From contig CALFLL010000074.1 of assembly GCA_937880845.1 (NCBI GenBank), forward strand, positions 1 to 63,140: a stretch of DNA of 63,140 nucleotides, read 5' to 3'. This document shows, in pieces, positions 42,510-50,828 of this stretch (positions are counted from its first letter, which is position 1; each line of letters opens with the position of its first letter). The DNA is from an uncultured Drancourtella sp. Lineage in GTDB: Bacteria; Bacillota; Clostridia; Lachnospirales; Lachnospiraceae. The notes under the pieces are model-generated. The model did not search any database. It saw only the letters and a program-made list of their open reading frames with translations, and was not told the origin of the DNA. Both the position numbers and the translations under genes were made by a program.

Positions 42510-44279
42510 TTAGAAGTCCTCCTTTCCAAATGTGTCCGCTATTTCTTTGCGAAGTTCGTCAACAATCTTTGTGTATTCTTCATCCAGATTGTCTTCCAAT
42601 GTATATTTGAAACGTCCGATTTTTTCACGGACTGCCATACCGATCAGCCTGTTCATGGACGCACCTTCTGACAGTGCTTTTGCAGATTCCTCATAAAAGG
42701 CAAGTACCAGTTTCATCATCAGATACTGTTTCTTCAGAGAAGAGTACGTATCGATTTCATGGAAAGAGTTCTGATGCAGGAAGTCTTCTCGGATAGATCT
42801 CGCTGCTTCCATCTTCAGACGGTCTGAAGGTGACAGAGCATCCATACCTACCATTTTAACAATTTCATCCAGTTCCGCTTCTTCCTGAAGCAGTCCCATC
42901 ATTTTCTGACGGTTATCCATCCAGTCTTCTGCAACTTCTGCATTAAACCATTTTTCCATATCCTGCAGATACAAAGAGTAGCTTGTCAGCCAGTTGATAG
43001 CCGGGAAGTGTCTCTTATACGCCAGATTGGCATCCAGTCCCCAGAATACTTTTACGATACGAAGGGTAGCCTGGGATACCGGTTCGGAAATATCACCACC
43101 CGGAGGAGAAACGGCCCCAATTACGGAAAGTGCCCCTTCTCTTTCATCCTTTCCGAGAGAAACCACATGTCCTGCACGTTCATAGAACTGTGCAAGTCGG
43201 CTTCCAAGGTAAGCCGGGTAGCCTTCTTCACCAGGCATTTCTTCCAGACGTCCGGACATTTCACGAAGAGCTTCTGCCCAACGTGACGTGGAGTCTGCCA
43301 TCAATGCTACAGAATAACCCATATCACGGAAGTATTCGGCAATCGTGATACCTGTATAAATAGATGCTTCACGAGCTGCAACCGGCATATCGGATGTATT
43401 GGCAATCAGAACGGTACGTTCCATCAGAGATTCCCCTGTTTTCGGGTCTTTCAGTTCAGGGAATTCATTCAGAACGTCTGTCATCTCGTTGCCACGTTCT
43501 CCGCATCCGATGTAAACTACGATATCTGCTTCCGCCCATTTTGCAAGCTGATGCTGGATGACCGTTTTTCCGCTTCCGAATGGTCCCGGAACAGCGGCAA
43601 CACCCCCTTTTGCAATCGGGAAGAATGTATCGATAACCCTCTGTCCTGTTACGAGAGGCATTACCGGCGGAAGTTTCTTTTTGTAAGGACGGCCCTTACG
43701 AACCGGCCATTTCTGCATCAGTGTCAGTTCTTTTTCTCCATCCGGAGTATCCAGAACCGCAATAACTTCTTCTACTGTAAATGTACCGGCTTTGATTTCT
43801 TTTACGGTTCCTTTTACATTCGGAGGAACCATGATCTTTTGCTGTACGACAATGGTTTCCTGTACGGTACCAAGTACATCTCCGCCTTCTACCTCGTCAC
43901 CGACTTTTGCCACAGGGACAAACTCCCATTTTTTATCTCTTTTTAAAGACGGAACTTCTACACCACGCTTCAGGCTGTTTCCGCCTGTTACCTTCATGAT
44001 ATCGTCAAGGGGTCTTTGGATTCCGTCATAAATACTCGTGATCAGACCTGGTCCAAGTTCAACGGACATCGGTACTCCCATAGATTCTACCGGTTCTCCC
44101 GGTTTCAGACCGGATGTTTCTTCATATACCTGTACAGAAGCCTCATCACCATGGATTTCAATGATTTCACCGATTAATCGCTGTTCACTTACACGAACCA
44201 CGTCGAACATATTGGCGTCACGCATTCCTTCAGCAATAACCAGCGGCCCTGCCACCTTTTTTATCGTTCCTTTGCTCAT
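42510..44279 (-). CDS. ntpA: V-type ATP synthase subunit A (catalytic)
   Basis: A 589-residue catalytic subunit. Walker A GPFGSGKT is at 232-239, followed by IGCGERGNEMTDVL (P-loop partner with catalytic Glu) and SLMERTVLIANTSDMPVAAR. The non-homologous insert of V-type A subunits is at about 120-185. Bacterial V-ATPases can work as an ATP synthase or an ion pump. ATG is preceded by AGGTGATT. It is coupled to ntpB. Confidence 0.97.
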   Translation of the reverse strand: MSKGTIKKVAGPLVIAEGMRDANMFDVVRVSEQRLIGEIIEIHGDEASVQVYEETSGLKPGEPVESMGVPMSVELGPGLITSIYDGIQRPLDDIMKVTGGNSLKRGVEVPSLKRDKKWEFVPVAKVGDEVEGGDVLGTVQETIVVQQKIMVPPNVKGTVKEIKAGTFTVEEVIAVLDTPDGEKELTLMQKWPVRKGRPYKKKLPPVMPLVTGQRVIDTFFPIAKGGVAAVPGPFGSGKTVIQHQLAKWAEADIVVYIGCGERGNEMTDVLNEFPELKDPKTGESLMERTVLIANTSDMPVAAREASIYTGITIAEYFRDMGYSVALMADSTSRWAEALREMSGRLEEMPGEEGYPAYLGSRLAQFYERAGHVVSLGKDEREGALSVIGAVSPPGGDISEPVSQATLRIVKVFWGLDANLAYKRHFPAINWLTSYSLYLQDMEKWFNAEVAEDWMDNRQKMMGLLQEEAELDEIVKMVGMDALSPSDRLKMEAARSIREDFLHQNSFHEIDTYSSLKKQYLMMKLVLAFYEESAKALSEGASMNRLIGMAVREKIGRFKYTLEDNLDEEYTKIVDELRKEIADTFGKEDF

Positions 44280-44300
44280 TTCGACAAATCACCTGCTTTC

Positions 44301-44621
44301 CTAATTATCACCGAACAGAATATCGGAGCCTACCGCCTGTTCTACAGACTTCTTTACCCCTTCGATACCTGCTCCCGTATTACCGTTGATTCCGGGAATC
44401 TGAATCACGGCCGGTACGATTGAATCTTTATATCTGTTTATCTCATGCTTTAAAACAGCTGCCAGTGCTTCTGTAATATAGATAATTCCCGTGCCGTCTT
44501 CAGCAAGTTTTAAAAATGTTTCTTTTGCCTCTTCCGGGCTGCTTACGGGATGTGCTTCAAGACCCAGAGCGGCAAATCCGTAAATACTGTCATAATCGCC
44601 GATAACTGCTATCTTATACAT
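44301..44621 (-). CDS. ntpG: V-type ATP synthase subunit F
   Basis: A 106-residue rotor subunit with the Rossmann-like start KIAVIGDYDSIYGFAALGLE and the ITEALAAVLKHEINRY helix. It overlaps the C-subunit gene by 8 bases (ATGTATGTATAA), which gives translational coupling. The gene name ntpG follows the E. hirae naming, in which NtpG is subunit F. Confidence 0.93.
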   Translation of the reverse strand: MYKIAVIGDYDSIYGFAALGLEAHPVSSPEEAKETFLKLAEDGTGIIYITEALAAVLKHEINRYKDSIVPAVIQIPGINGNTGAGIEGVKKSVEQAVGSDILFGDN

Positions 44622-45585
44622 ACATTTCCCTTACCCTTTCCCGGATCGACTCTTCCGGAAGCTCATTTTGCTTTCCGGTTAAAATGATTCTTACCGTTTT
44701 AATTTCATTTTCCCTTGCGAGTACATATGCTACAACAGGGCCAATGCTGAACGGATTATAAAGCTGAGGACGGATGGTTTCAATGATCCTGTTGTCACAC
44801 CAACATTCAAAGGCTGAGGCCGATTCTTTTAATGCCTCTGCACCGCCTTTGTATTCCGTTCCTTCCAGATATTCCCGGATTGCATCCATTCCATTTAATG
44901 CTGCTTTCATTAAAGCATCAATGCTGACACTGTCACATTCTGCCATCGCTTTTTTCATAAATTCCATACTCTTTGCGGTTTTTTGTGAACGAACTGCAAT
45001 TTTGATATCCGCTACCGCTACCGTAGACTCTGCATAGTCTCGGATAATTGCATCATCTGTTTTCTTTCCCGCCTCATAGACAGCATCCAAAGCCGCTTTA
45101 TCTATGATAACATCACAAAGCTGTCCGTCTTGTGTATGAAGAAGTGCTTCATACGCCTCTTCCGCCGCACCTGCCATAAAATCAGGAAGCTTTCCAAATT
45201 CCTGGTTCTTTACGATTTCCAACATCTCTTCTCCGGAAATAACCGTATCTTGAATAAAAATACCGGGAATTTCTTTTTCTGCCGCAGCCTGTTTTATGGC
45301 TGCCTTCAAATTATGGAACAAATCCGGATAGGAAATCACATCGAAAACCGACATATCATCCACCAATTCTCTGACTGTTTTCCATGTTTTTTCCCGTTCA
45401 CATGTTAAAATCGCTTCTGCATCTGCCGACGTATCCGGATTTCCCCATCCTTTTTCCTGAAGGAGCTGAATGCACTGCTTTTCATCCTTGCAGGCGAGAA
45501 GCTGGTCAATCACAGCTTTGGAAAACAAAGATACCTCCATTGCCCTGATTCGCGCAACCGCATAGGTATATTGATTTTTTGCCAT
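44614..45585 (-). CDS. ntpC: V-type ATP synthase subunit C
   Basis: A 323-residue helical funnel protein that links the rotor shaft to the membrane ring (C/d subunit). It starts YTYAVARIRAMEVSLFSKAV and has NPFSIGPVVAYVLARENEIK near the C-terminus, both typical. ATG follows AAGGAGG. It overlaps ntpG by 8 bases. Confidence 0.95.
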   Translation of the reverse strand: MAKNQYTYAVARIRAMEVSLFSKAVIDQLLACKDEKQCIQLLQEKGWGNPDTSADAEAILTCEREKTWKTVRELVDDMSVFDVISYPDLFHNLKAAIKQAAAEKEIPGIFIQDTVISGEEMLEIVKNQEFGKLPDFMAGAAEEAYEALLHTQDGQLCDVIIDKAALDAVYEAGKKTDDAIIRDYAESTVAVADIKIAVRSQKTAKSMEFMKKAMAECDSVSIDALMKAALNGMDAIREYLEGTEYKGGAEALKESASAFECWCDNRIIETIRPQLYNPFSIGPVVAYVLARENEIKTVRIILTGKQNELPEESIRERVREMYV

Positions 45586-45620
45586 TGGTTAAATCCTCCT
45601 TTTCGCGGAATTGCGCAGTT

Positions 45621-46214
45621 TTATGAAAATAATAATTGCTGTACTTTGTCTTGCAGTTCATCCCTTCCGGAATCAAAAACAGCTCTGAATGAACAATTCT
45701 CTTCGATTCCGTTGTATACAAGAATAAATCCGCCATCCATTTCCTTTTTTTCTTTAGAAACAATCAGGCTGCCGCCCTTTTCTTTGGCAATTCGGGCGAT
45801 TTCATCTGCCAGACCTGCCGGCATTCTTTCCAGATCCTTTTCGGAAAACAGGATCTCCCCTTCTTCAGGAAGTGCAAACCGGGCAATCATCTTTTTGATC
45901 GTATCAAAATAAACCCCTGTTTCCTGACTGCAGAACTGCTCATACGCCTTTTCGATCATTTCGGAAATGATCTCCTGCTTTGCTTTTAAAAGTGCAGTAC
46001 GTCTTTTTTGCTCATCGGATGATTTCAGCCTGCTTTGATATGCGGTCAGTTCTCTTTCCGCTTTTTCTTCTATCGCAGCTCTTAATTCACCTGCTTCGCT
46101 CTGTGCTTTTGCAAGGACAGCCTCTGCCGTTGCCGTTGCATCTGCTTTTTTCTGTGCTGCAAGGGCATCTGCTTCTTCCAGAATCTGGCTTATAATCTTA
46201 TCCAATCCAGTCAT
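45621..46214 (-). CDS. ntpE: V-type ATP synthase subunit E
   Basis: A 197-residue peripheral stalk protein. The N-terminal half (1-90) is one long Ala/Glu/Lys-rich coiled coil; the C-terminal half is a globular cap that meets subunit B. The ATG at 46214 is chosen over a TTG two codons upstream, because AAGGAGAG stands at the right distance for the ATG. It lies between ntpK and ntpC. Confidence 0.9.
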   Translation of the reverse strand: MTGLDKIISQILEEADALAAQKKADATATAEAVLAKAQSEAGELRAAIEEKAERELTAYQSRLKSSDEQKRRTALLKAKQEIISEMIEKAYEQFCSQETGVYFDTIKKMIARFALPEEGEILFSEKDLERMPAGLADEIARIAKEKGGSLIVSKEKKEMDGGFILVYNGIEENCSFRAVFDSGRDELQDKVQQLLFS

Positions 46215-46245
46215 TCTCAAGCTCTCCTTTACTCTTTAAATTTCC

Positions 46246-46725
46246 TTATGCTACCTGAATTGCCGTTACAGCAAGGATGGAAATCAAAAGTGCAAGGATT
46301 GCATATGTTTCTACCATTGCAGGGAACAGCATCGCTTTACCAAACTGTTCCGGTTTCTTTGCAACGATTCCGATAGCTGCTGCAGATGTTTTTCCCTGAT
46401 GGATCGCAGAGATCAAACCTACGATACCGATCGGAAGACAAGCCGCAAGAATAAGAAGCCCTGTCTTTACATCGATGTCTGCTACCGTTCCGCCAAGAAG
46501 ACCGATCTTTGATAATGTGATAAATCCAACAAGCAGACCGTAAATACCCTGTGTACCAGGCAGAAGCTGCATAATCAATACTTTTGCGAATTTCCCCGGA
46601 TCTTCTGTTACAACCCCGGCTGCCGCCTGACCTGCCGTACCTACTCCGATTGCAGAACCTGCACCTGCAAGGAACACCGCTACTGCTGCACCAAGTAATG
46701 CGTAAACAATTCCTAAATCATTCAT
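46246..46725 (-). CDS. ntpK: V-type ATP synthase subunit K (c-ring proteolipid), Na+ type
   Basis: A 159-residue, four-span proteolipid made of two related halves (GAGSAIGVGTAGQAAAGVVT and LPIGIVGLISAIHQGKTSAA). It carries the full set of Na+ ligands known from E. hirae NtpK: Leu55, Thr58, Gln59 and Tyr62 in LLPGTQGIYG, Gln110 in IHQGK and Glu139 in MVETYAIL. This predicts Na+ rather than H+ pumping. It shares one base with ntpI (TAATG). It should form the rotating membrane ring. Confidence 0.96.
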   Translation of the reverse strand: MNDLGIVYALLGAAVAVFLAGAGSAIGVGTAGQAAAGVVTEDPGKFAKVLIMQLLPGTQGIYGLLVGFITLSKIGLLGGTVADIDVKTGLLILAACLPIGIVGLISAIHQGKTSAAAIGIVAKKPEQFGKAMLFPAMVETYAILALLISILAVTAIQVA

Positions 46726-48743
46726 TATTTCATATCCTCCTTAATATCCACATACTTTGTATTTGCTTTGAACGGATTGAACGGCCGTCCTCCGCCTTCA
46801 TAAAATTTTCCAAAGAATTCCACATACTGAAGACGGTTCGTGTGTACATATGCACCAAGCAAGTTAATCGCAATGTTAAATGTATGTCCTATGATAAAGA
46901 CTACAATAAACAAGATTGCTCCGGCGATTCCTCCGCCAAGCATACTTCCCATCTGGTTTACAACAGATGCAATAACACCGGTCGCAAGACCAAGAGCAAG
47001 AAGACGTGAGTATGAAAGTACATCACTTAACCATCCTGTAATGTTATAAAGATCGTATGCTCCAAGTGCAAGGCGAAGTGCCGGATTTTTACTGCTTCTT
47101 CCCGACATCAGAAGAAGTCCGAGTGCACCTGCAATGGCCAGCACTTTTGCAAGTATATTCAGTGCCGGCGGGAATACGATATGCATCTGTGAAATGGAAT
47201 AGAACAGACTGCTTGGAAGCAGCATCATGATCAGTCCGATCAAAAATACAAACCAAAGCACCACATCACACACAAAATCTTTATATCGTTTGTCCCGGAT
47301 ACATACATATCCTTTAATTCCAAGTCCCGTAAATAAATGGATCAGACCAAACAGCATGGAGAAAATCAATAATTTCATCGGGTCATTTAACGGCACAAAC
47401 CATAATGCCGGGATGCTGACCTCGTGTCCGAAAAATACTCTTGAAACTACATTTACAACATCTCCGAAATATCCTCCGAATAAAATTCCCCATACCAAAG
47501 TGGAAATACCACAATACATGAACATACGAATGGATTTTGAAAGTCCCTCCGGCATCCTTGGATATTTTTTCAGCAACACCGCACATACGGCAAAAATAAT
47601 AAGTCCGTATGCCGCATCCGAAAGCATCAGTCCAAACAAAAATACATAAAATACAAACATGATCTTCGTTGGATCAATCTCTCCTTTTGCAGGAAGCCCG
47701 AAGGATTCCAGAACACCTTCTACCGAACCTGTTGCCTTTCCGTTTTCCAGAAGCACCGGAGCATCTTCGCCTTCTTCCAATTCTTCCGTTTCAATGAAAA
47801 GATCATATTTCCGGTTCAGTTGCTTTTCCAACTTTTCTGTTTTCTTTTTCGGAATATAGCCGCTTACAATAAAGGTGCTTTTTGTCTGCGGCATCTCTCC
47901 CAATACTTCGTATTTCTGAGCCCTTGTTCGGTAATAGTCGGAAAGAATTTTCAGATTTTCCCTGGATTTTTCCTGAGCTCTGATTTCTACCTGCAAGGAT
48001 GCAATCGTCTGTTTGGCTTTTTTGATCTGCTCTTCCATGTTTTCTTTTTCCCTTGCGGGAACTTCTGAAATCACTTGTGCCGGTTTTGCAAAACCTACGG
48101 CTCTCAAAGCCTCTTCCAGTTTATCTGCCTCACTCCTCAGACACACCGCCGTCAGACAAGTCTGATCTTTATCGGCAGAAATGATTTCGATGTCAACGGC
48201 TGACAGATCCGGTGCATTTTCCGCGATTTTTGTATAGATTTCATCCTGAGAAATAACACTTCCGATACTTCCGATAAACACTTTTGTTTTCTTTGTGCCA
48301 TCATAATCCATAGGAATCCCAAGAAACAGCCACGGTCTTAAAACTTCTATCTGAGTCTGCATTTTAACAATTTCTGCCAGTTCTTCCGCCTCTTTCTTTT
48401 TCAGCGATAAAAGAAGCTGTGCCGTCGACATCAGTGTTTCTTTTTCTTCAACAACTGCCGCAAACGCTTTTTCATCTATCAGTTTTTTCCCTTCCAACGA
48501 CGAAAGCATTGAGGTTTTTTCCGGAGCTTTTTCCTGTAGCACATCCAAAGCCTGTTCCAAAACGGAAACATCTTTTTCAAACTGCTGTCTGGATTCCAAT
48601 GTATCCATTTTAGAAAGTCCTTCGGCCTGTGCCTTGGAAGTCTCGATCTCGATGACTCCAAATTGCTGAAGCTCTTCCAGTATTGCCTTACGGTCTTTTT
48701 TCATCGCGCAGATACTGATTCGCTGCATCTGCAATACTGACAT
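46725..48743 (-). CDS. ntpI: V-type ATP synthase subunit I (a-subunit)
   Basis: A 672-residue stator. The soluble N-terminal part (1-360) has two coiled-coil arms; the C-terminal part has about eight spans with the channel-forming helices. The conserved Arg lies in DVLSYSRLLALGLATGVIAS near the C-terminal third. Hydrophobic pairs such as IMFVFYVFLFGLMLSDAAYG mark the first spans. ATG follows AAGGAGGAG. It overlaps ntpK by one base. Confidence 0.95.
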   Translation of the reverse strand: MSVLQMQRISICAMKKDRKAILEELQQFGVIEIETSKAQAEGLSKMDTLESRQQFEKDVSVLEQALDVLQEKAPEKTSMLSSLEGKKLIDEKAFAAVVEEKETLMSTAQLLLSLKKKEAEELAEIVKMQTQIEVLRPWLFLGIPMDYDGTKKTKVFIGSIGSVISQDEIYTKIAENAPDLSAVDIEIISADKDQTCLTAVCLRSEADKLEEALRAVGFAKPAQVISEVPAREKENMEEQIKKAKQTIASLQVEIRAQEKSRENLKILSDYYRTRAQKYEVLGEMPQTKSTFIVSGYIPKKKTEKLEKQLNRKYDLFIETEELEEGEDAPVLLENGKATGSVEGVLESFGLPAKGEIDPTKIMFVFYVFLFGLMLSDAAYGLIIFAVCAVLLKKYPRMPEGLSKSIRMFMYCGISTLVWGILFGGYFGDVVNVVSRVFFGHEVSIPALWFVPLNDPMKLLIFSMLFGLIHLFTGLGIKGYVCIRDKRYKDFVCDVVLWFVFLIGLIMMLLPSSLFYSISQMHIVFPPALNILAKVLAIAGALGLLLMSGRSSKNPALRLALGAYDLYNITGWLSDVLSYSRLLALGLATGVIASVVNQMGSMLGGGIAGAILFIVVFIIGHTFNIAINLLGAYVHTNRLQYVEFFGKFYEGGGRPFNPFKANTKYVDIKEDMK

Positions 48744-48775
48744 ATGGAAACTCCTCCTTTCCTTTTTTCAAAGCC

Positions 48776-49084
48776 TTAAAACAAATTCGACAAAATCATA
48801 TCGACTGCCTGGGCTTCTTTTTGTTTTGCTACTGCCTTTAAAGCTTCCACCTCTTTTACTGTTTCTTCATCAAAAGCACTTTCTCCTGCTTTTGATTGCT
48901 GAATAAGGTCATCAAGCCCCTTCTGAGCTTTTTCCTTTGCTTCTTTGACAGCAGACTTTTTCAGGTCATCAGCCTGACGTTCTGCTTCGGCAAGTATTTC
49001 CGCTGCCTCTGCATCGGCCTGTTCCAGAATGGCTTGTGCTTTTGCCTCTGCATCCTTTACGGCCCGAATTGTTTCCTGTATCAC
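48776..49084 (-). CDS. ntpF: V-type ATP synthase peripheral stalk coiled-coil subunit (G/H)
   Basis: A 102-residue, nearly all-helical protein rich in Ala, Glu and Lys (EAKAQAILEQADAEAAEILA), which pairs with subunit E in the outer stalk. Start is GTG with AGGTGG ahead. It is the first gene of the operon, as ntpF is in E. hirae, 32 bases before ntpI. The order F, I, K, E, C, G, A, B, D is exactly that of the E. hirae operon. Confidence 0.9.
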   Translation of the reverse strand: MIQETIRAVKDAEAKAQAILEQADAEAAEILAEAERQADDLKKSAVKEAKEKAQKGLDDLIQQSKAGESAFDEETVKEVEALKAVAKQKEAQAVDMILSNLF

Positions 49085-49203
49085 TTGCTCACCACCTTCT
49101 CAGATTATCAATCTGTCATATATAAGTTAATATTATCACATAATTTTTCATACTGCAAATTTTTAACATTCAGCTGTCGTATTATTGTTCTGTTTTCTTT
49201 CTT

Positions 49204-49231
49204 ATTATAATACAATTTCATAGATTTGAAA
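49204..49231 (-). promoter_or_regulatory. Probable promoter of the V-ATPase operon
   Basis: On the minus strand TTTCAA (49226-49231), a 16-base spacer and TATAAT (49204-49209). It lies about 120 bases before the first gene. The rest of the 245-base gap up to trmL is AT-rich with the small palindrome ACTTATTAATAAGT near 49260. Confidence 0.5.
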
Positions 49232-49329
49232 CTTTTTGTAACTTTTTACTTCTTTTTCTACTTATTAATAAGTACCTGTGAAATCGTGCTCTTTTTCCGT
49301 TGATAAAGATTTAACACTTTTTTAATTTT

Positions 49330-49827
49330 TTACCTTTTCCAATCCAGATGATGAAGATGTCCTTCCTGATTCATTCCTGCAAAATGGTTCTGGCGTAGTG
49401 CCTCATATAAAATGATCGCTGCGGAATTTCCAAGATTTAAGGAACGGATATCACCAATCATCGGTATCCTGACACAAGTATCTTCATAGTCTACAAGAAT
49501 TTCTTCCGGTATTCCCGCACTTTCTTTTCCAAACATAATATAGCAATCCGGCTCATACTGTACTTCCGTATATGTTTTATGTGCCTTTGTCGTTGCCATA
49601 TAAATTTTTGCTCCCGGATTCTGTTCCAGAAAATCGTTGAAATCAATATAAGTCCGTACGTCCAACTGCTTCCAGTAATCCATTCCCGCACGTTTTAGAT
49701 TTTTCTCTGTCAATCTGAAACCAAGAGGCTCGATCAAATGCAGTCTTGCTCCTGCAGCTACACACGTTCTTCCGATATTCCCCGTATTTGCCGGAATTTC
49801 CGGCTCATGTAATACAATATTTAACAT
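49330..49827 (-). CDS. trmL: tRNA (cytidine(34)-2'-O)-methyltransferase
   Basis: A 165-residue minimal SPOUT enzyme that methylates the wobble ribose of leucine tRNAs. It shows HEPEIPANTGNIGRTCVAAG (7-26), FGKESAGIPEEIL and IPMIGDIRSLNLGNSAAIIL. Length is the family norm. ATG follows AGGAGGAG and overlaps the next upstream gene's end by 7 bases. Confidence 0.95.
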   Translation of the reverse strand: MLNIVLHEPEIPANTGNIGRTCVAAGARLHLIEPLGFRLTEKNLKRAGMDYWKQLDVRTYIDFNDFLEQNPGAKIYMATTKAHKTYTEVQYEPDCYIMFGKESAGIPEEILVDYEDTCVRIPMIGDIRSLNLGNSAAIILYEALRQNHFAGMNQEGHLHHLDWKR

Positions 49828-50801
49828 TTTTCTCCTCCTTTATACATCTGAAACCATTCATCTTCTGCCGGGCGGTCGGTACACCGTCTTTCTTCCCCGT
49901 TAAAAATGATCTTATCGTTTCCTTTTTTCATCTTCCCGATCACTACGGCATGAATTCCGTTTCTTTCACAACATTCTGTAAAATAGTTTCCGTCTTTCAC
50001 TATCACAAGCATACATCCTCCTGATGCCAGCTGATATGGATTCAACCGGAAAAATTCACAAATTTCCACTGTTTCCTGCCGGATATAAAATTTTTTTAAG
50101 TCTGCTTCAAATCCGGTTCCTGTTGTTTCAGCCAACTCCCACAATGCTCCGAGTATTCCTCCGTCTGTCACAGGTTTCAAAAAATCAATTCCTATCTTTC
50201 TGATCTTTTCTATAGTTTTTGCCAGGAACAGACACTCCTTTTGTTCTTCCAGAGGGTTGAGAAATGTAGGAACAAAGCGTTCCAGAAGTTCTGTTTTTCT
50301 TTTTTCCAATACTCTTATGCTTCCCTCCAGTGCAATCGGATTGATCAAAATCAAATCTTCTCCGTCATAACCCTGGCTGTCCTGGTTTTTTCTTTTTTCT
50401 TCACGCCCAAATGCCGACACCCACACAGAAAACTCTTCTGTTTGCGGCTGCACACTTGCCTGTACATGTAAGATTTCAATATTTTGAAGGGCTGCAGCTT
50501 CCTTAAGACATTCCATCATTTCTTCCAGCTTGTGCTGACCTTCTGTCTGCGGTACAAGGACAGATACTCTGATTCCAAACGGGATGCCCCCTTTTGCCGC
50601 CACCTCATTTACGGCTCTTGCTGCCGCATACACACATAATTCCTTTTCCGTCCCTGTCAGGACCGCTTCTGCCGTCAGAAGATTTCCTTCCAGACGCGTG
50701 CATTGTTCCCAAACATGATACGGCATACTTTTATTCTGCTCATTTAACTTTTTATAAACAGACCTCTGATAAGAAGTCTGTGACAAAATTCCTTTTTTCA
50801 T
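49821..50801 (-). CDS. HypE/AIR-synthase-like protein
   Basis: A 326-residue protein of the PurM/HypE fold. It has the ATP-binding start with LTAEAVLTGTEKELCVYAAA, a central VNEVAAKGGIPFGIRVSVLV and a C-terminal domain with PYQLASGGCMLVIVKD, typical of AIR synthase-related proteins. True HypE ends in a Cys used for cyanide transfer; this protein ends in Gly-Gly-Glu-Lys-Cys, which keeps a terminal Cys. No hydrogenase or other hyp genes are near. The gene overlaps trmL by 7 bases. Role is unknown; maturation of a metal enzyme is one option. Confidence 0.78.
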   Translation of the reverse strand: MKKGILSQTSYQRSVYKKLNEQNKSMPYHVWEQCTRLEGNLLTAEAVLTGTEKELCVYAAARAVNEVAAKGGIPFGIRVSVLVPQTEGQHKLEEMMECLKEAAALQNIEILHVQASVQPQTEEFSVWVSAFGREEKRKNQDSQGYDGEDLILINPIALEGSIRVLEKRKTELLERFVPTFLNPLEEQKECLFLAKTIEKIRKIGIDFLKPVTDGGILGALWELAETTGTGFEADLKKFYIRQETVEICEFFRLNPYQLASGGCMLVIVKDGNYFTECCERNGIHAVVIGKMKKGNDKIIFNGEERRCTDRPAEDEWFQMYKGGEKC

Positions 50802-50828
50802 AATTTTCCTTTTCTGTCTAATCGTGAT

